The notes below the pieces were generated by a model that did no database searches, was not told the DNA's origin, and was given only the letters and a program-made list of their open reading frames with translations. The translations under genes and the position numbers were made by a program. Positions 1-9,058 of a stretch of DNA of 64,000 bases are shown here, in pieces. The first letter of the stretch is position 1, and every line of letters begins with the position of its first letter. The DNA is from Microbacteriaceae bacterium (GTDB lineage Bacteria; Actinomycetota; Actinomycetes; Actinomycetales; Microbacteriaceae). The DNA lies in the NCBI GenBank assembly GCA_025352325.1, contig JANXTR010000004.1:1-64000 (forward strand), read 5' to 3'.

Positions 1-242
1 GACCGCCACCGTGACGGTGACCGCCGGCACGGTACCGGTCACGGCATCTGTGAGCAGGGCCCCGGCAATATCGGCCCGCAGCTGAGCAAGGGTGCGTGTC
101 TCACCCTTGCCACCCGCCAGGGACGCGGCCGCAGCATCCAGTCGCGCCATCGCTTTCCGGCCGATTTCGGCGGGCAGGTGCGCGGTCAGCCAACACATCC
201 CATCCCGATCCGCCTCGAACCACTGAATCGCCCTGGGTTTTG
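1..242 (-). pseudogene. DUF222/HNH endonuclease-type protein, internal fragment
   Basis: The reverse strand is open from about 240 to the window edge and reads WFEADRDGMCWLTAHLPAEI, then RKAMARLDAAAAS, then a TLAQLRADIAGALLTD segment. This resembles the DUF222 domain that precedes the HNH nuclease domain in many Microbacteriaceae and other actinobacterial proteins. No start codon is visible: upstream the frame runs into the 3' end of an IS3-type transposase remnant near 245, so the gene looks interrupted by that element. The HNH part, if present, lies outside the window. Family assignment is by recall of the domain, not a search. Confidence 0.7.
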
Positions 243-245
243 TTC

Positions 246-860
246 CTAGTGTTTTCCGAGGGCGGCGGTTGCCGTCTCGGGGGTTTCGAGGCCAGCGTAG
301 TACGCGGCCTCGACTTCGGCTGGGGTGCGCATGTCGAGTTCCCCGTGAAGGCGTTGGTTGTTCCACCACCAGACCCATTCCAGGGTCGCGAGTTCGACTT
401 GCTCGACGGTGCGCCAGGGCCCTCGGCGGCGGATCAACTCGGTCTTGTAGAGGGCGTCAATGGCCTCGGCGAGGGCGTTGTCATACGAATCACCGACCGT
501 CCCTGTGGACGGTTTCGCACCGAGTTCGATGATTCTGTCGGTGTAAACCAGCGACATGTAGTTCGAGCCGTGATCGCTGTGATGAGTCAGGCCGGAGAGG
601 TCACCGCCGGCATTCCATGCCGCCATGTCCAAGGCCCGCAGGGGAAGGATGTCCGCTCGTAGTGTCGCAGCAACATTCCAGCCGACGATGCGTCGCGAGT
701 GAACATCGGTGACGAAGGCGACATAGGCGAACCCGGACCAGGTCGCAACATACGTGACGTCAACGACCCAGAGCATCCGCGGCGCAGCCGCACCCACAGC
801 CCACCAGACACCACCGACATTCGGTCGCAACGCAGTCGTGACACGACGAGTACCGTGCCA
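246..860 (-). mobile_element. IS3-family transposase (OrfB) remnant, 5'-truncated
   Basis: The C-terminal integrase core is recognisable: LWVVDVTYVATWSGFAYVAF, then SRRIVGWNVA, HHSDHGSNY and TVGDSYDNALAEA, then WWWNNQRLHGELDMRTPAEVE-type residues, ending at a TAG at 246-248. These hold the rve/DDE signatures: Asp in WVVD, Asp in HSD, and the Glu of NALAE. The N-terminal half and OrfA are absent. Upstream of roughly 800-860 the open frame is only antisense to the GNAT gene, so the apparent 408-codon frame is chimeric. The copy should be immobile. It separates the nuclease fragment from the GNAT gene. Confidence 0.8.
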
Positions 861-1586
861 GAAGCGATCAGGGTTGCGACCTCGAACGATGTCGAGAGCA
901 CCGTCGGCACCATCGCGCTCGCGTTCCACACGGATCCCGTCTGGGGCGTTGCCTTGGCAACCGCGGATGGCTCGGGTTTCGAGCGGGACTTCTGGCGCTT
1001 CTACGTCGAAGGCGCGGTGGGATATTCGAACGTCTTCCTGATCGATCAGGGGGTCCTCGATCTGGTCCCGGCCGTCGCCGTATGGATCCCACCTGGCGGC
1101 GAGGAGATGTCCGAGAGTCAGGATGCCGCGCTCCGCCGACGCGTCGCCGATCGGCTGCCACAGCGATCGATCGCCGCGCTCGAGGAACTCTGGGAGCGAT
1201 TCGAGTCGAACCATCCGCACGACCCGCCACACGCGTACCTCAGCCTGCTCGCCACGCATCCTTCGCACCGCGGTCGCGGGATCGCGCAAGGCCTGCTGGC
1301 CGAGACCCTGCGGCAGTGGGACGCGCTCGGCGTGCCCGCGTACCTCGAGTCCACCAATCCGGCGAACGACCACCGCTACGCGCGGCTCGGGTTCCGCCCC
1401 ATCGGCGGCTTCGCAGCCGTTCTCGATGACGCCGTCGTGACGACGATGTGGCGCGAGACGCCAGAGAGGCAACGAGGCGTCGGCGCCCGCGAGATCAAAG
1501 CTGGGGTACCTGGACTCGAACCAAGAACAACTGAACCAGAATCAGTCGTGTTGCCAATTACACCATACCCCATCGAAAATCCCTGA
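855..1586 (+). CDS. GNAT family N-acetyltransferase
   Basis: The protein has a full GNAT fold: IRVATSNDVE at the N-terminus, AVAVWIPPGG in the middle, the acetyl-CoA loop HPSHRGRGIAQGLL, and NPANDHRYARLGFRP near the end. Substrate is unknown. GTG 855 is the most plausible start because upstream codons belong to the IS remnant. After the conserved TTMWRE end the frame has no stop and runs antisense through the tRNA-Gln gene to 1584-1586. The natural stop has probably been lost or shifted, and the last 35 or so residues are unlikely to be native. Confidence 0.65.
   Translation: MPEAIRVATSNDVESTVGTIALAFHTDPVWGVALATADGSGFERDFWRFYVEGAVGYSNVFLIDQGVLDLVPAVAVWIPPGGEEMSESQDAALRRRVADRLPQRSIAALEELWERFESNHPHDPPHAYLSLLATHPSHRGRGIAQGLLAETLRQWDALGVPAYLESTNPANDHRYARLGFRPIGGFAAVLDDAVVTTMWRETPERQRGVGAREIKAGVPGLEPRTTEPESVVLPITPYPIENP
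1501..1572 (-). tRNA. tRNA-Gln (anticodon CTG)
   Basis: Read on the minus strand, a 7-bp acceptor stem pairs TGGGGTA with TACCCCA. A D-arm follows (GTGTAATTGGCAAC), then an anticodon stem ACTGA/TCAGT closing the loop TTCTGGT with anticodon CTG, and a T-arm CTTGG/CCAGG around TTCGAGT. The discriminator base is G and no CCA is encoded. It sits downstream of gltX on the same strand. Confidence 0.93.
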
Positions 1587-1717
1587 TCAGAGCGGCTTTT
1601 CGAAGTCAGAACGCCTCGTCATCCAAACCGGATGCGCGGGGCGAGCCGTCGACCAGCATACGACATGCGGCGGCCGCTCCCGAATCCGGATTCGGCGGGC
1701 GCGGCCCGCACCGTGCG

Positions 1718-3238
1718 TCAGGCGGAGAGCGCCTCGCGGAACCGGTCGAGCCGCGCCAAGGTCGACTCCTTGTCGAGGATCTGCATCGACTCGAACAGCG
1801 GCGGACTGATCCGCTTGCCGCTCAGGGCCGTGCGCAGGGGACCGAACGCGAGCCGCGGCTTGAGTCCCGCTCCGTCGATCAGGGCGGTCCGCAGAGCGGC
1901 CTCGATCGCCTCCGTCGAGAAGTCGTCGAGTTGCACGAGCGCGGCGTACGCGGCCGAAAGCACGAGACGCGCCTCGTCGGCGTTCAAGGGCAGAGCGTCG
2001 GCCTCGTAGACGATCTCGTCGTCGGCCTGGAAGAAGAACTCCAGCAGCCCGCGCACCTCGCTCAGCACCGTGACGCGCTCCTGCACGAGCGGCGCAGCCT
2101 CCCGCAGGATCGCCCTCTCGGTGGGCGTCGGCGGATCGCTGACGATACCCGCGAGGTGGGGCAGGATCCGCTGCGCGAAATCGTCGGATGCCAGCATCCG
2201 GATGTGGTCGCCGTTGATCGAGTCGGCCTTCTTCTGGTCGAAGCGGGCCGGATTCGGGTTAACGTCGACGACGTCGAACGCCTCGGTGAACTCCGCCTGC
2301 GTGAACACGTCGCGGTCGGGCGCGATCGACCAGCCCAACAACGCCAGATAGTTGAGCAGTCCCTCGGGGATGAAACCGCGATCCCGGTGGTGGAACAGGT
2401 TCGACTCGGGATCGCGCTTGCTGAGCTTCTTGGAGCCCTCACCGAGCACGAGCGGCATGTGCGCGTACCGCGGCACGAAGTCGGTCACGCCGAGCTCGAT
2501 CAGCGCCAGGTACAGGGCGATCTGCCGCGGGGTCGACGAGAGGATGTCCTCCCCGCGCAGCACGTGCGTGACGCCCATCAGCGCGTCGTCGACCGGGTTG
2601 ACGAAGGTGTACAGCGGGGCGCCGTTCGGGCGCACGACCACGAAGTCGGTGAAACTGCCGGTCGGGAAGGTGATCGGACCGCGGATGAGGTCGTCGAACG
2701 ACAGCTCCGTGTCGGGCACCCGCAACCGCAAGCTCGGCGCGCGCCCCTCGGCGCGGTACTCGGCGCGCTGCTCGTCGGTCAGCTCGCGCTCGAAGTTGTC
2801 GTAGCCCTGACGGGCATCGCGACCGTTGGTGAGGTTGCGAGCCTCCATCTCCTCGGGGGTGACGAAGCTCTCGTAGAGCAGCCCAGCATCCGTCATGCGG
2901 CCGATGAGCTCGCGATAGATCTCGGTGCGCTGTGACTGCCGGTACGGACCGTGCGGCCCGCCCTTCTCGACGCCCTCGTCCCAGTCAATGCCGAGCCAGG
3001 TCAGCGCATCGATGAGCTGCAGGTAGCTCTCCTCACTGTCACGGGCGGCATCCGTGTCTTCGATGCGGAAGATCATCTTCCCGCCGGTATGACGCGCGTA
3101 CGCCCAGTTGAACAGCGCGGTGCGGACCATGCCGACGTGCGGCGTGCCAGTGGGCGACGGGCAGAAGCGGACGCGGATATCGGCGCCGGTGGCGGTGGAG
3201 AAGGGCACGGGGGTGGGGGGGATGGAGGAGATGGACAT
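1718..3238 (-). CDS. gltX: Glutamate--tRNA ligase
   Basis: Charges tRNA-Glu with glutamate in the cytoplasm. The 506-residue protein matches the family length. The class I HIGH-type motif [11 protein letters not shown] is at residues 27-37, and the KMSKS-type motif KLSKRD lies near residue 270, within [13 protein letters not shown]. The C-terminal anticodon-binding region is complete through [17 protein letters not shown]. It starts at ATG 3238. It follows the DMT transporter gene on the same strand with a 43-bp gap holding a 7-bp hairpin. Confidence 0.97.
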   Translation of the reverse strand: MSISSIPPTPVPFSTATGADIRVRFCPSPTGTPHVGMVRTALFNWAYARHTGGKMIFRIEDTDAARDSEESYLQLIDALTWLGIDWDEGVEKGGPHGPYRQSQRTEIYRELIGRMTDAGLLYESFVTPEEMEARNLTNGRDARQGYDNFERELTDEQRAEYRAEGRAPSLRLRVPDTELSFDDLIRGPITFPTGSFTDFVVVRPNGAPLYTFVNPVDDALMGVTHVLRGEDILSSTPRQIALYLALIELGVTDFVPRYAHMPLVLGEGSKKLSKRDPESNLFHHRDRGFIPEGLLNYLALLGWSIAPDRDVFTQAEFTEAFDVVDVNPNPARFDQKKADSINGDHIRMLASDDFAQRILPHLAGIVSDPPTPTERAILREAAPLVQERVTVLSEVRGLLEFFFQADDEIVYEADALPLNADEARLVLSAAYAALVQLDDFSTEAIEAALRTALIDGAGLKPRLAFGPLRTALSGKRISPPLFESMQILDKESTLARLDRFREALSA

Positions 3239-3252
3239 CGCTGACGAGCCTA

Positions 3253-3272
3253 GCGACCGGCGGGGCGGTCGC
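3253..3272. terminator. Candidate hairpin between DMT transporter and gltX
   Basis: Perfect 7-bp stem GCGACCG/CGGTCGC around the 6-base loop GCGGGG, located between the transporter stop codon and the gltX start. No T-tract follows, so it could be a T-less actinobacterial terminator or an unrelated hairpin. Confidence 0.3.
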
Positions 3273-3281
3273 GGCGGTGCC

Positions 3282-4136
3282 CTAGACGAGGGCGAGAACC
3301 GCGGACGCGGACAGGGCGAGCACGATCCCGAAGGTCTGCAGCACGCTGAGGCGCTCCTTAAGGAGAAAGAACGCGAGAATGACGGTGCCCAGCGGGTAAA
3401 GCGCGTTGAGCACTCCCATCACGGCGAGTTCGCCGAGGTGCAGACCGAGCACCAACAGGATGTTGCCCCCCGCGAGCAGTACGCCGGCCAGCAGCGACTG
3501 CACGACGGCGGTCCGATCGCGGAGCCCCGAGCACTCGCCCGGGCCGCGCCGGATCCGGTTGATCAGCAGCACCGTCGCGTAGAGCACGGTCGCGACGATC
3601 AGGTCCAGCCAGAGCGGCAGCAGACCGGAGTCCCGCGGGGTGCGGCCGATCGCGATGATGTACCCGGCGTAGCCGAGTCCGGCGATCGAGCCGTAGACGA
3701 TCGCGCGGGAGGTGAGGCGCACCGCGTCCCGCTGGCGCGGCACCGCAATGAGCACGGCGGCCACGACCACGGCCACTAGGGCTGCATAGCCGATCGGCGC
3801 GATCCGCTCCCCCAGCGCGATCCCGACGATCGCCGGCACGACCGCGTAGATCATCGCGACACCCGGCGAGACGACGCTCATCGGGCCGATCGCGAGGCTC
3901 GTGAAGAAGGCCCAGGTGCCAATCCCGCCGCCGATTCCGGCCACCAGGCCGAGCGCCACAGCCGAGGTCGACCAGTGGATCTCGCTCGAGAAGACCGCGA
4001 CGGTCGCGATCAGCAGCGCCACGATCTGGCTGATGAAGCTGACCAGCAGCGGGGTGATCCGCCGCGAACCGAGACCGCCGAAGAAGTCGGAGGCCCCGTA
4101 GATCAGGGCGCTGCTGAGTCCGAGGATGGCGATCAC
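3282..4136 (-). CDS. DMT superfamily (EamA) transporter
   Basis: A 284-residue, strongly hydrophobic protein with about ten predicted membrane segments in two EamA-like halves. Landmarks are [15 protein letters not shown] at the N-terminus, [20 protein letters not shown] at the end of the first repeat, and [20 protein letters not shown] in the second. The ALYP...ERLS pattern is typical of EamA exporters. Substrate cannot be told; family members export amino acids, drugs or metabolites. GTG start at 4136. It ends 6 bp before the stop side of the neighbouring membrane protein gene and likely shares its transcript. Confidence 0.85.
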   Translation of the reverse strand: MIAILGLSSALIYGASDFFGGLGSRRITPLLVSFISQIVALLIATVAVFSSEIHWSTSAVALGLVAGIGGGIGTWAFFTSLAIGPMSVVSPGVAMIYAVVPAIVGIALGERIAPIGYAALVAVVVAAVLIAVPRQRDAVRLTSRAIVYGSIAGLGYAGYIIAIGRTPRDSGLLPLWLDLIVATVLYATVLLINRIRRGPGECSGLRDRTAVVQSLLAGVLLAGGNILLVLGLHLGELAVMGVLNALYPLGTVILAFFLLKERLSVLQTFGIVLALSASAVLALV

Positions 4137-4141
4137 ACCCT

Positions 4142-5155
4142 CTAGTGAACCGGATTCGGCCGTCGCCCGCCGTCAGTGCGCCCTGCACCCACGGGCGCGA
4201 GCAGCACCGCCGCTGTCGCCAGCACGGTCAGCGCCGCCACCGTCACCCCCGCCACAAGGATCGCCCCGGCGGGCGCCACGATCGACTGGCCGCTCAACGC
4301 CTGCGCCGTGATCACGGCGAGCGCTGCCGGGTAGCCGGCGACCGCGACGACCATCAGACAGAACCGCCGTCGCGGATCGCGCAACAGGGGAAGCCGCAGG
4401 GCCAGCAGCTCGAGAGCCAGCAGGAGGAGCGGGAGCACCTGGAGCGCGTGCATCCCGACGAAGTGCGGGATGCGGAGGTCGCCGCCCACCGTGCTCCAGC
4501 CGAGCAGCGGGAGGCCGGGTCCGCCGTCGGCGACGCCGACCGCGTGGGCTCCGACGATGCCACGGTAGTCGCTCAACTGGTCGGGCTTGGGTCCCGTCAT
4601 CATGAAGGCCAGCCCCATCCCGACGAGGGCGATGACGACCCCGGCGCGGATGGTGAGCGTGCGGGCAGCATCGCCGAGCGGAGCGCGGAACAGCAGCACC
4701 CCGACCAGGAAGGTCGCCGACCAGACGATGACGATCGAGACCGCCATGAGCCCCCACATCGCCGCGTGGAAGGGGGTGCTGACGTTGAAGTGGCTGGTCT
4801 GGCCGACGAGCGCGAAGCCGTTGATGACCGCGAGCTCGACGGCGAGGCCAATCGCCGAGATCGTGCCAGCGACGCGGGCGATGCGTGACATCCGGGTGCC
4901 GCTGGGGAGGCGTCCGATCAGCCAGGTGAACGCGAGGGAGTAGATGCCGGTCGAGAGGGCGAACTTGAGCGGCTTGAACCAGACGTCGGTGCCGGTGACC
5001 TGCCGCGGGTCGACGATCGCGCCGATTGTGTTGAGCATCACGAGGGCGCCCATCGCGATCGCCAGTATCAGCAGCGGGCGGTGCCAGTGTGCCGGGCGGA
5101 GCTCGGCGAGCGAGACGGGAGTGGCGGGCGGGGCGGTGGTGCTCGTGGTGGTCAT
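4142..5155 (-). CDS. Hypothetical multi-pass membrane protein, MerR-linked
   Basis: The protein has 337 residues and about nine to ten hydrophobic segments. I do not recognise a named family. Residues that may be conserved are VWFKPLKFALSTGIY near position 55, STPFHAAMWGL near 125, and IPHFVGMHALQVLPL near 225, where several His sit in or beside membrane segments and could bind a metal or heme (speculative). The ATG overlaps the stop of the upstream MerR gene (ATGA-type overlap at 5152-5155), so the pair is translationally coupled and the regulator probably controls it. Confidence 0.75.
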   Translation of the reverse strand: MTTTSTTAPPATPVSLAELRPAHWHRPLLILAIAMGALVMLNTIGAIVDPRQVTGTDVWFKPLKFALSTGIYSLAFTWLIGRLPSGTRMSRIARVAGTISAIGLAVELAVINGFALVGQTSHFNVSTPFHAAMWGLMAVSIVIVWSATFLVGVLLFRAPLGDAARTLTIRAGVVIALVGMGLAFMMTGPKPDQLSDYRGIVGAHAVGVADGGPGLPLLGWSTVGGDLRIPHFVGMHALQVLPLLLLALELLALRLPLLRDPRRRFCLMVVAVAGYPAALAVITAQALSGQSIVAPAGAILVAGVTVAALTVLATAAVLLAPVGAGRTDGGRRPNPVH

Positions 5156-5850
5156 GATGCGTTCCCCTTTGGGTCGATTTCTGGTTCCTGGTCGGTTCCC
5201 GGTTCCCGGACGATGGACGAGCCCGGCAACCCGAGCTGTCTGGCGTTGTGCTCCTGGGCGATGCGGCGGAGCCCGGTGAACAGACCGTCGCCGAGCGCCA
5301 TGCCGACGACGACGGTTTCGACCATGCGGCTGCGGTCGTCGGTGCCGACCTCGACCACCGATCGCAGGTCGGCGCGGGAGACGAGTTCGGCCGCCTCGGC
5401 GTACGCGGGCATCAGCTCGACGAGGTCGGGCCGCCCGATCGCCCGGAAAGCGTCGAGCACGCGCGCGACGATCGGCTCCCCCGGGTTCTCCTCGAAGGTC
5501 TGCCAGCCGCGTTCGGCCTTCAGCGCCGCGACCTCGGCGAGCGACTCGTCACTCGGGCGGCTGGATGACGCGAGCGACGCGGTGACCGCGTGCTGGGCGA
5601 TCCCGAAGGCGTAGACGATCGGCATCGCGTCGTCGTCGATCGCCGCGAGCACGGCCTTCGCCGCCGCGACCGAAAGCCCTCCGACATCGATCAGCGCGCG
5701 GATCAGCCGCAGCCGCGCCACGTGCCGGGTGTCGTACTCGGTCTGCGTCGCGCTCGACGACTCCCCGGCGAACAGCAGCCCCTCCCGCAGGTAGAACTTG
5801 ATCGAGGCGACGGTGACATCGCTTTGCTCGCTCAGTGCCGAGATTCTCAT
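5152..5850 (-). CDS. MerR family transcriptional regulator
   Basis: The N-terminal winged HTH is typical of MerR: MRISALSEQSDVTVASIKFY, then LREGLLF, then TEYDTRHVARLRLIRALI, then a dimerisation helix region. The roughly 130-residue C-terminal part is an unassigned effector domain with no Cys cluster, so a small-molecule rather than a metal ligand is likelier. It starts at ATG 5850 with no room for a ribosome site after the promoter described next, implying a leaderless mRNA. It overlaps the downstream membrane protein gene. Confidence 0.85.
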   Translation of the reverse strand: MRISALSEQSDVTVASIKFYLREGLLFAGESSSATQTEYDTRHVARLRLIRALIDVGGLSVAAAKAVLAAIDDDAMPIVYAFGIAQHAVTASLASSSRPSDESLAEVAALKAERGWQTFEENPGEPIVARVLDAFRAIGRPDLVELMPAYAEAAELVSRADLRSVVEVGTDDRSRMVETVVVGMALGDGLFTGLRRIAQEHNARQLGLPGSSIVREPGTDQEPEIDPKGNAS

Positions 5851-5886
5851 ACTCGATAGTATGCTTATCGATAGTGGTACTGTCTA
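5851..5886 (-). promoter_or_regulatory. Promoter of the MerR gene with repeated ACTATCGA sites
   Basis: On the minus strand: TAGACA at 5886-5881 as -35, a 17-bp spacer, then CATACT at 5863-5858 as -10. Seven bases after the -10 comes the A of the ATG, so transcription probably starts at the start codon. Two copies of ACTATCGA, 15 bp apart, lie across the spacer and the -10 and are a candidate autoregulatory operator. Confidence 0.6.
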
Positions 5887-5906
5887 GTGCGCGATTTCGG
5901 CCACAA

Positions 5907-6974
5907 TCAGGCGAGCAGCGCCACGAGGAGCGCCAGGGCAAGGATGGCGATCCAACTGAGCGCCCCAGCGAGCAGCGCGCGCGGCCCCGACCGCAACAGG
6001 CGCTCGAGCCGTAGCGACGCCCCGATCGCGAAGAGGGCAGCCGCCAGCAGGGCCGACTGGACGATGTCGGCGGCGGCGAGGGCGGCATCCGGGATCGGAA
6101 GAAGGGTGCGTGCGAGCACCAGCACGACGAAGCCGACGATGAAGAGCGGCACGATCGGCGGGCGCGGTGTCGCGGACGGACTGGAGGAGCTCACGGCCGT
6201 TGTGAGCGCCATCCGCCGCCGGGTCGAGACCGAGGTGATCGCGACCATCGGGGCGAGCATCAGCACGCGGGTGAGCTTCACCACGATCGCCACCGCGAGC
6301 GCCGCGGCCCCCGCCGTCCCCGCCGTCGCGACGACCTGCCCGACGTCGTGGACACTTGCCCCCACCCAATGCCCGAAGGTCGGCGCCGGGAGCCCGAGCG
6401 GGATCGCAAGGGCCGGCAGCACCGCGATCGCAGCCGTGCCGTAGAGCGTCACCAGGGCGATCGGCGTTCCGCTGTCTCGGGCGTCGCTGCCCCGCGCCGC
6501 GCTCATAGCACCGACCGCGCTGACCCCGCAGATCGAGAATCCGGCGGCGAGCAGCACGGGTTCGTCGCCGGGGAGTTTCAGCACCCGCGCGATGCTCCAG
6601 GTGATGACGAAGCTGACCCCGACGAGCGCGATGATCGCCAGCACCGCGATCCACCCCAGGTGCGCGATGTCGACCAGGCTCAGCTTGAGCCCGAGCACGA
6701 CGATGCCGAGCCTCAGCAGCCGACGCGAGGCGATCGCGAGACCCGGCTTCAGCATCCCGTCGAGTGCTGGGCGGGCCGGGCGGATGCACCCGACGACGAC
6801 GCCGAGGACGATGGATGCGGTCAGCCACGGCACGACCGGGAACGCCGCGTGGATTCCGAATCCGGCCGCCGCGCCCACGGCACTGAGCGCGATCCCTGGC
6901 AGCCACCCCGCGGAGGGCATGCGCGAATCCCCGGACTCCGACGGCGCGCGGCCCGACGGAGGAGCTTGGCTCAC
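5907..6974 (-). CDS. YeiH family (UPF0324) putative sulfate exporter
   Basis: A 355-residue integral membrane protein. Recognisable blocks are LGIVVLGLKLSLVDI near residue 90, AAGFSICGVSAVGAMSAA near 140, and GASVHDVGQVVATAGTAG near 205, all hallmarks of the YeiH/UPF0324 family. Annotations call it a sulfate exporter, but the substrate is weakly supported. A stretch of Ser/Pro residues near 265 looks like a loop. ATG 6974 overlaps the stop of the upstream FAH-family gene by four bases, so the two are coupled. Confidence 0.85.
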   Translation of the reverse strand: MSQAPPSGRAPSESGDSRMPSAGWLPGIALSAVGAAAGFGIHAAFPVVPWLTASIVLGVVVGCIRPARPALDGMLKPGLAIASRRLLRLGIVVLGLKLSLVDIAHLGWIAVLAIIALVGVSFVITWSIARVLKLPGDEPVLLAAGFSICGVSAVGAMSAARGSDARDSGTPIALVTLYGTAAIAVLPALAIPLGLPAPTFGHWVGASVHDVGQVVATAGTAGAAALAVAIVVKLTRVLMLAPMVAITSVSTRRRMALTTAVSSSSPSATPRPPIVPLFIVGFVVLVLARTLLPIPDAALAAADIVQSALLAAALFAIGASLRLERLLRSGPRALLAGALSWIAILALALLVALLA

Positions 6975-7777
6975 GGGCGCGGAACCCCGTCGCGGTTGCG
7001 GGCCGGATTGCTCAGCCGCCCGATCCCCTCGATGTCGATGTCGATGACCTGGCCGTCGACGAAGCCGCCGAGACCCGACGGCGTGCCCGTCATGATGATG
7101 TCGCCCGGTAGCATCGTCCAGACATCCGAGATGTAGGCGATCAGCTCCGGAATCTTGTGGAGCAAATCCCTTGTGTTACCGTGCCGGCGCGGCTCGCCGT
7201 CGACGTAGGTCTGGATCTCGAGGTTCGTCGGGTCGAGCTCGGTCTCGATCCACGGCCCGATCGGCGCGAAGGTGTCGTAGCCCTTCGCCCGCGCCCACTG
7301 CCCGTCGGCGAACATCTGATCGCGCGCGCTGACATCGTTGCCGACCGTGTAGCCAAACACGTAGTCCGCCCAGTTCTCGGCCTTCACCTGCTTGGCGATG
7401 CGACCGATGACGATGACGAGCTCGCCCTCGTGGGTGATGCGGCCCTCCACCGGTGGGATCTGGATCGTATCGCCGGGACCGACCACCGCGGTGTTCGGCT
7501 TGAGGAAGATCAGCGGGTTGTCGGGGGCATCGACGTTGGCCATGTCCTGGCGGTGCTCGGCGTAGTTCAGACCGACACACACCACCTTAGAGCGCGGGAT
7601 GACCGGGGCGAGGAGCTTGACGCTCGCCAGGGGGACGCGCTCCCCCGTCGGGTGATAGCCGGCGAACATGGGATCGCCCGCGACCACGATCAGTTCCTGA
7701 TCGGACCCGTTCTCACCGTCGTCGACGATGCCGAACCGGGGGTCGTCTCCGGGGGTGCTGAAGCGGGCTACCTTCAC
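6971..7777 (-). CDS. Fumarylacetoacetate hydrolase (FAH) family protein
   Basis: A 268-residue protein with the FAH C-terminal domain: KVVCVGLNYAEHRQDM near residue 65, the metal-binding EGELVIVIGR, YVFGYTVGNDVSARD, and the glycine-rich DIIMTGTPSGLGGF. The E...E...D metal set is visible. Family members hydrolyse or decarboxylate beta-diketo acids or act as oxaloacetate/acylpyruvate hydrolases; the substrate here cannot be told. GTG start. First gene of a two-gene unit with the YeiH-type exporter. Confidence 0.85.
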   Translation of the reverse strand: MKVARFSTPGDDPRFGIVDDGENGSDQELIVVAGDPMFAGYHPTGERVPLASVKLLAPVIPRSKVVCVGLNYAEHRQDMANVDAPDNPLIFLKPNTAVVGPGDTIQIPPVEGRITHEGELVIVIGRIAKQVKAENWADYVFGYTVGNDVSARDQMFADGQWARAKGYDTFAPIGPWIETELDPTNLEIQTYVDGEPRRHGNTRDLLHKIPELIAYISDVWTMLPGDIIMTGTPSGLGGFVDGQVIDIDIEGIGRLSNPARNRDGVPRP

Positions 7778-7919
7778 GACTTCGAGCCTAGCGCGGTGCG
7801 CGACCGCTGTTCAGTCCCAGCGAACGGGACGGGGTGCCCGGTGCTGTGCGAATTGCCCGGCGCTGCCCCCGACGGCACACTAGCCGGATGCAGCTGCTCA
7901 CCACGGGCGTCCCGGGCGC

Positions 7920-9032
7920 CTACGCGTCGAGCCGCGTCATCCAGCCGTGGCGGTCCTCGGCGTGGCCGTACTGGATGTCGGTGAGTTCCTGGCGCAGGGA
8001 CAGCGAGACGCGCTCGTCGGACGGCTCAGGCATCCAGATGCCGAACGCCGCCGACTTGATATCGGAGATCGGGACCACAACGGCGGCCGTCCCGCATGCG
8101 AAGGCCTCAACGATCTCACCGGACGCGGCACCCTCGCGCCACTCCTCGATCGTGATCGGGCGCTGTTCGACGGTGTAGCCGCGGTCGCGCCCGAGTTTGA
8201 GGATCGAGTCGAGCGTGATGCCCTCGAGGATCGACTCGCTGTCGGGGGTGATGAGCTTGTTGTCTTTGGTGACGAGCACGAGGTTCATGCCGCCGAGCTC
8301 CTCGATGTACGTGCCCTCCTGGCCGTCGAGGAACAGCACCTGCGCGCAGCCGTTCTCGTAGGCCTCCTGCTGCGGCAGCAGCGACGAGGCGTAGTTGCCA
8401 CCCGTCTTCGCCGCGCCCATGCCGCCGCGGCCGGCGCGCGTGAAGTTTGTCGAGAGCCAGATCGACACGGGCTCGACGCCGCCGCTGAAGTAGGCCCCGG
8501 CGGGGCTGGCGATCACGTTGTAGTTGACCTTGGCGGCGGCCCGCACACCGAGGAAGGCCTCCTTCGCCCACATGAAGGGGCGCAGGTAGAGGCTGGTCTC
8601 CGCGAGATCCGGCACCCACGCGGCATCGACCGAGATCAGGCGCTTGATCGAGTCGAGGAAGTACTCGGTGGGCAGCTCGGGCAGGGCGAGGCGACGGGCG
8701 GAACGCTGCATCCGGGCCGCGTTCTGCTCCGGCCGGAACCCCCAGATCGAGCCGTCGGCATGCCGGTAGGCCTTCAAACCCTCGAACACCTCCTGCGCGT
8801 AGTGCAACACGGCCGCCGAGGGCTGGATCGAGATCGGCCCGTACGGCTGCACCCGCGGGCGGTGCCAGCCGCCGTTCTCCGACCAGCAGACATCGACCAT
8901 GTGGTCGGTGAAGAACTTGCCGAAACCGGGGTTCGCCAGGATCTTGGCGCGCTCCTCGTCAGACTTCGCGTTCTCGTTGAGGGTGGTCTGCCAGAGCAGG
9001 CTCTGGGTGGCCATGGGGAGGAGGTTCACCAT
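7920..9032 (-). CDS. ilvE: Branched-chain amino acid aminotransferase
   Basis: A PLP enzyme performing the last transamination of Val/Leu/Ile synthesis. The 370-residue length fits the long class IV (IlvE type 2) form. Visible motifs are HYAQEVFEGLKAYR, SLYLRPFMWA, KTGGNYASSLLPQQEA holding the PLP lysine region, EELGGMNLVLV and FACGTAAVVVPIS. ATG 9032 is chosen because GAAGGA lies 7 bases upstream; the internal ATG at 9014 lacks a ribosome site. It follows leuB by 26 bp on the same strand, probably as one operon. Confidence 0.96.
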   Translation of the reverse strand: MVNLLPMATQSLLWQTTLNENAKSDEERAKILANPGFGKFFTDHMVDVCWSENGGWHRPRVQPYGPISIQPSAAVLHYAQEVFEGLKAYRHADGSIWGFRPEQNAARMQRSARRLALPELPTEYFLDSIKRLISVDAAWVPDLAETSLYLRPFMWAKEAFLGVRAAAKVNYNVIASPAGAYFSGGVEPVSIWLSTNFTRAGRGGMGAAKTGGNYASSLLPQQEAYENGCAQVLFLDGQEGTYIEELGGMNLVLVTKDNKLITPDSESILEGITLDSILKLGRDRGYTVEQRPITIEEWREGAASGEIVEAFACGTAAVVVPISDIKSAAFGIWMPEPSDERVSLSLRQELTDIQYGHAEDRHGWMTRLDA

Positions 9033-9058
9033 CGTGCTGTCCTTCGTGGTCGAGAGTT

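Noticed and set aside
246-1472. A 408-codon minus-strand frame that could be taken as a whole transposase
   Set aside because: Only the part up to about 800-860 has integrase residues; the rest is antisense to the GNAT gene and gives Arg/Glu-rich noise.
1485-1586. Native C-terminus of the GNAT protein across the tRNA
   Set aside because: The AGVPGLEPRTTEPES run is the usual product of translating the antisense of a tRNA.
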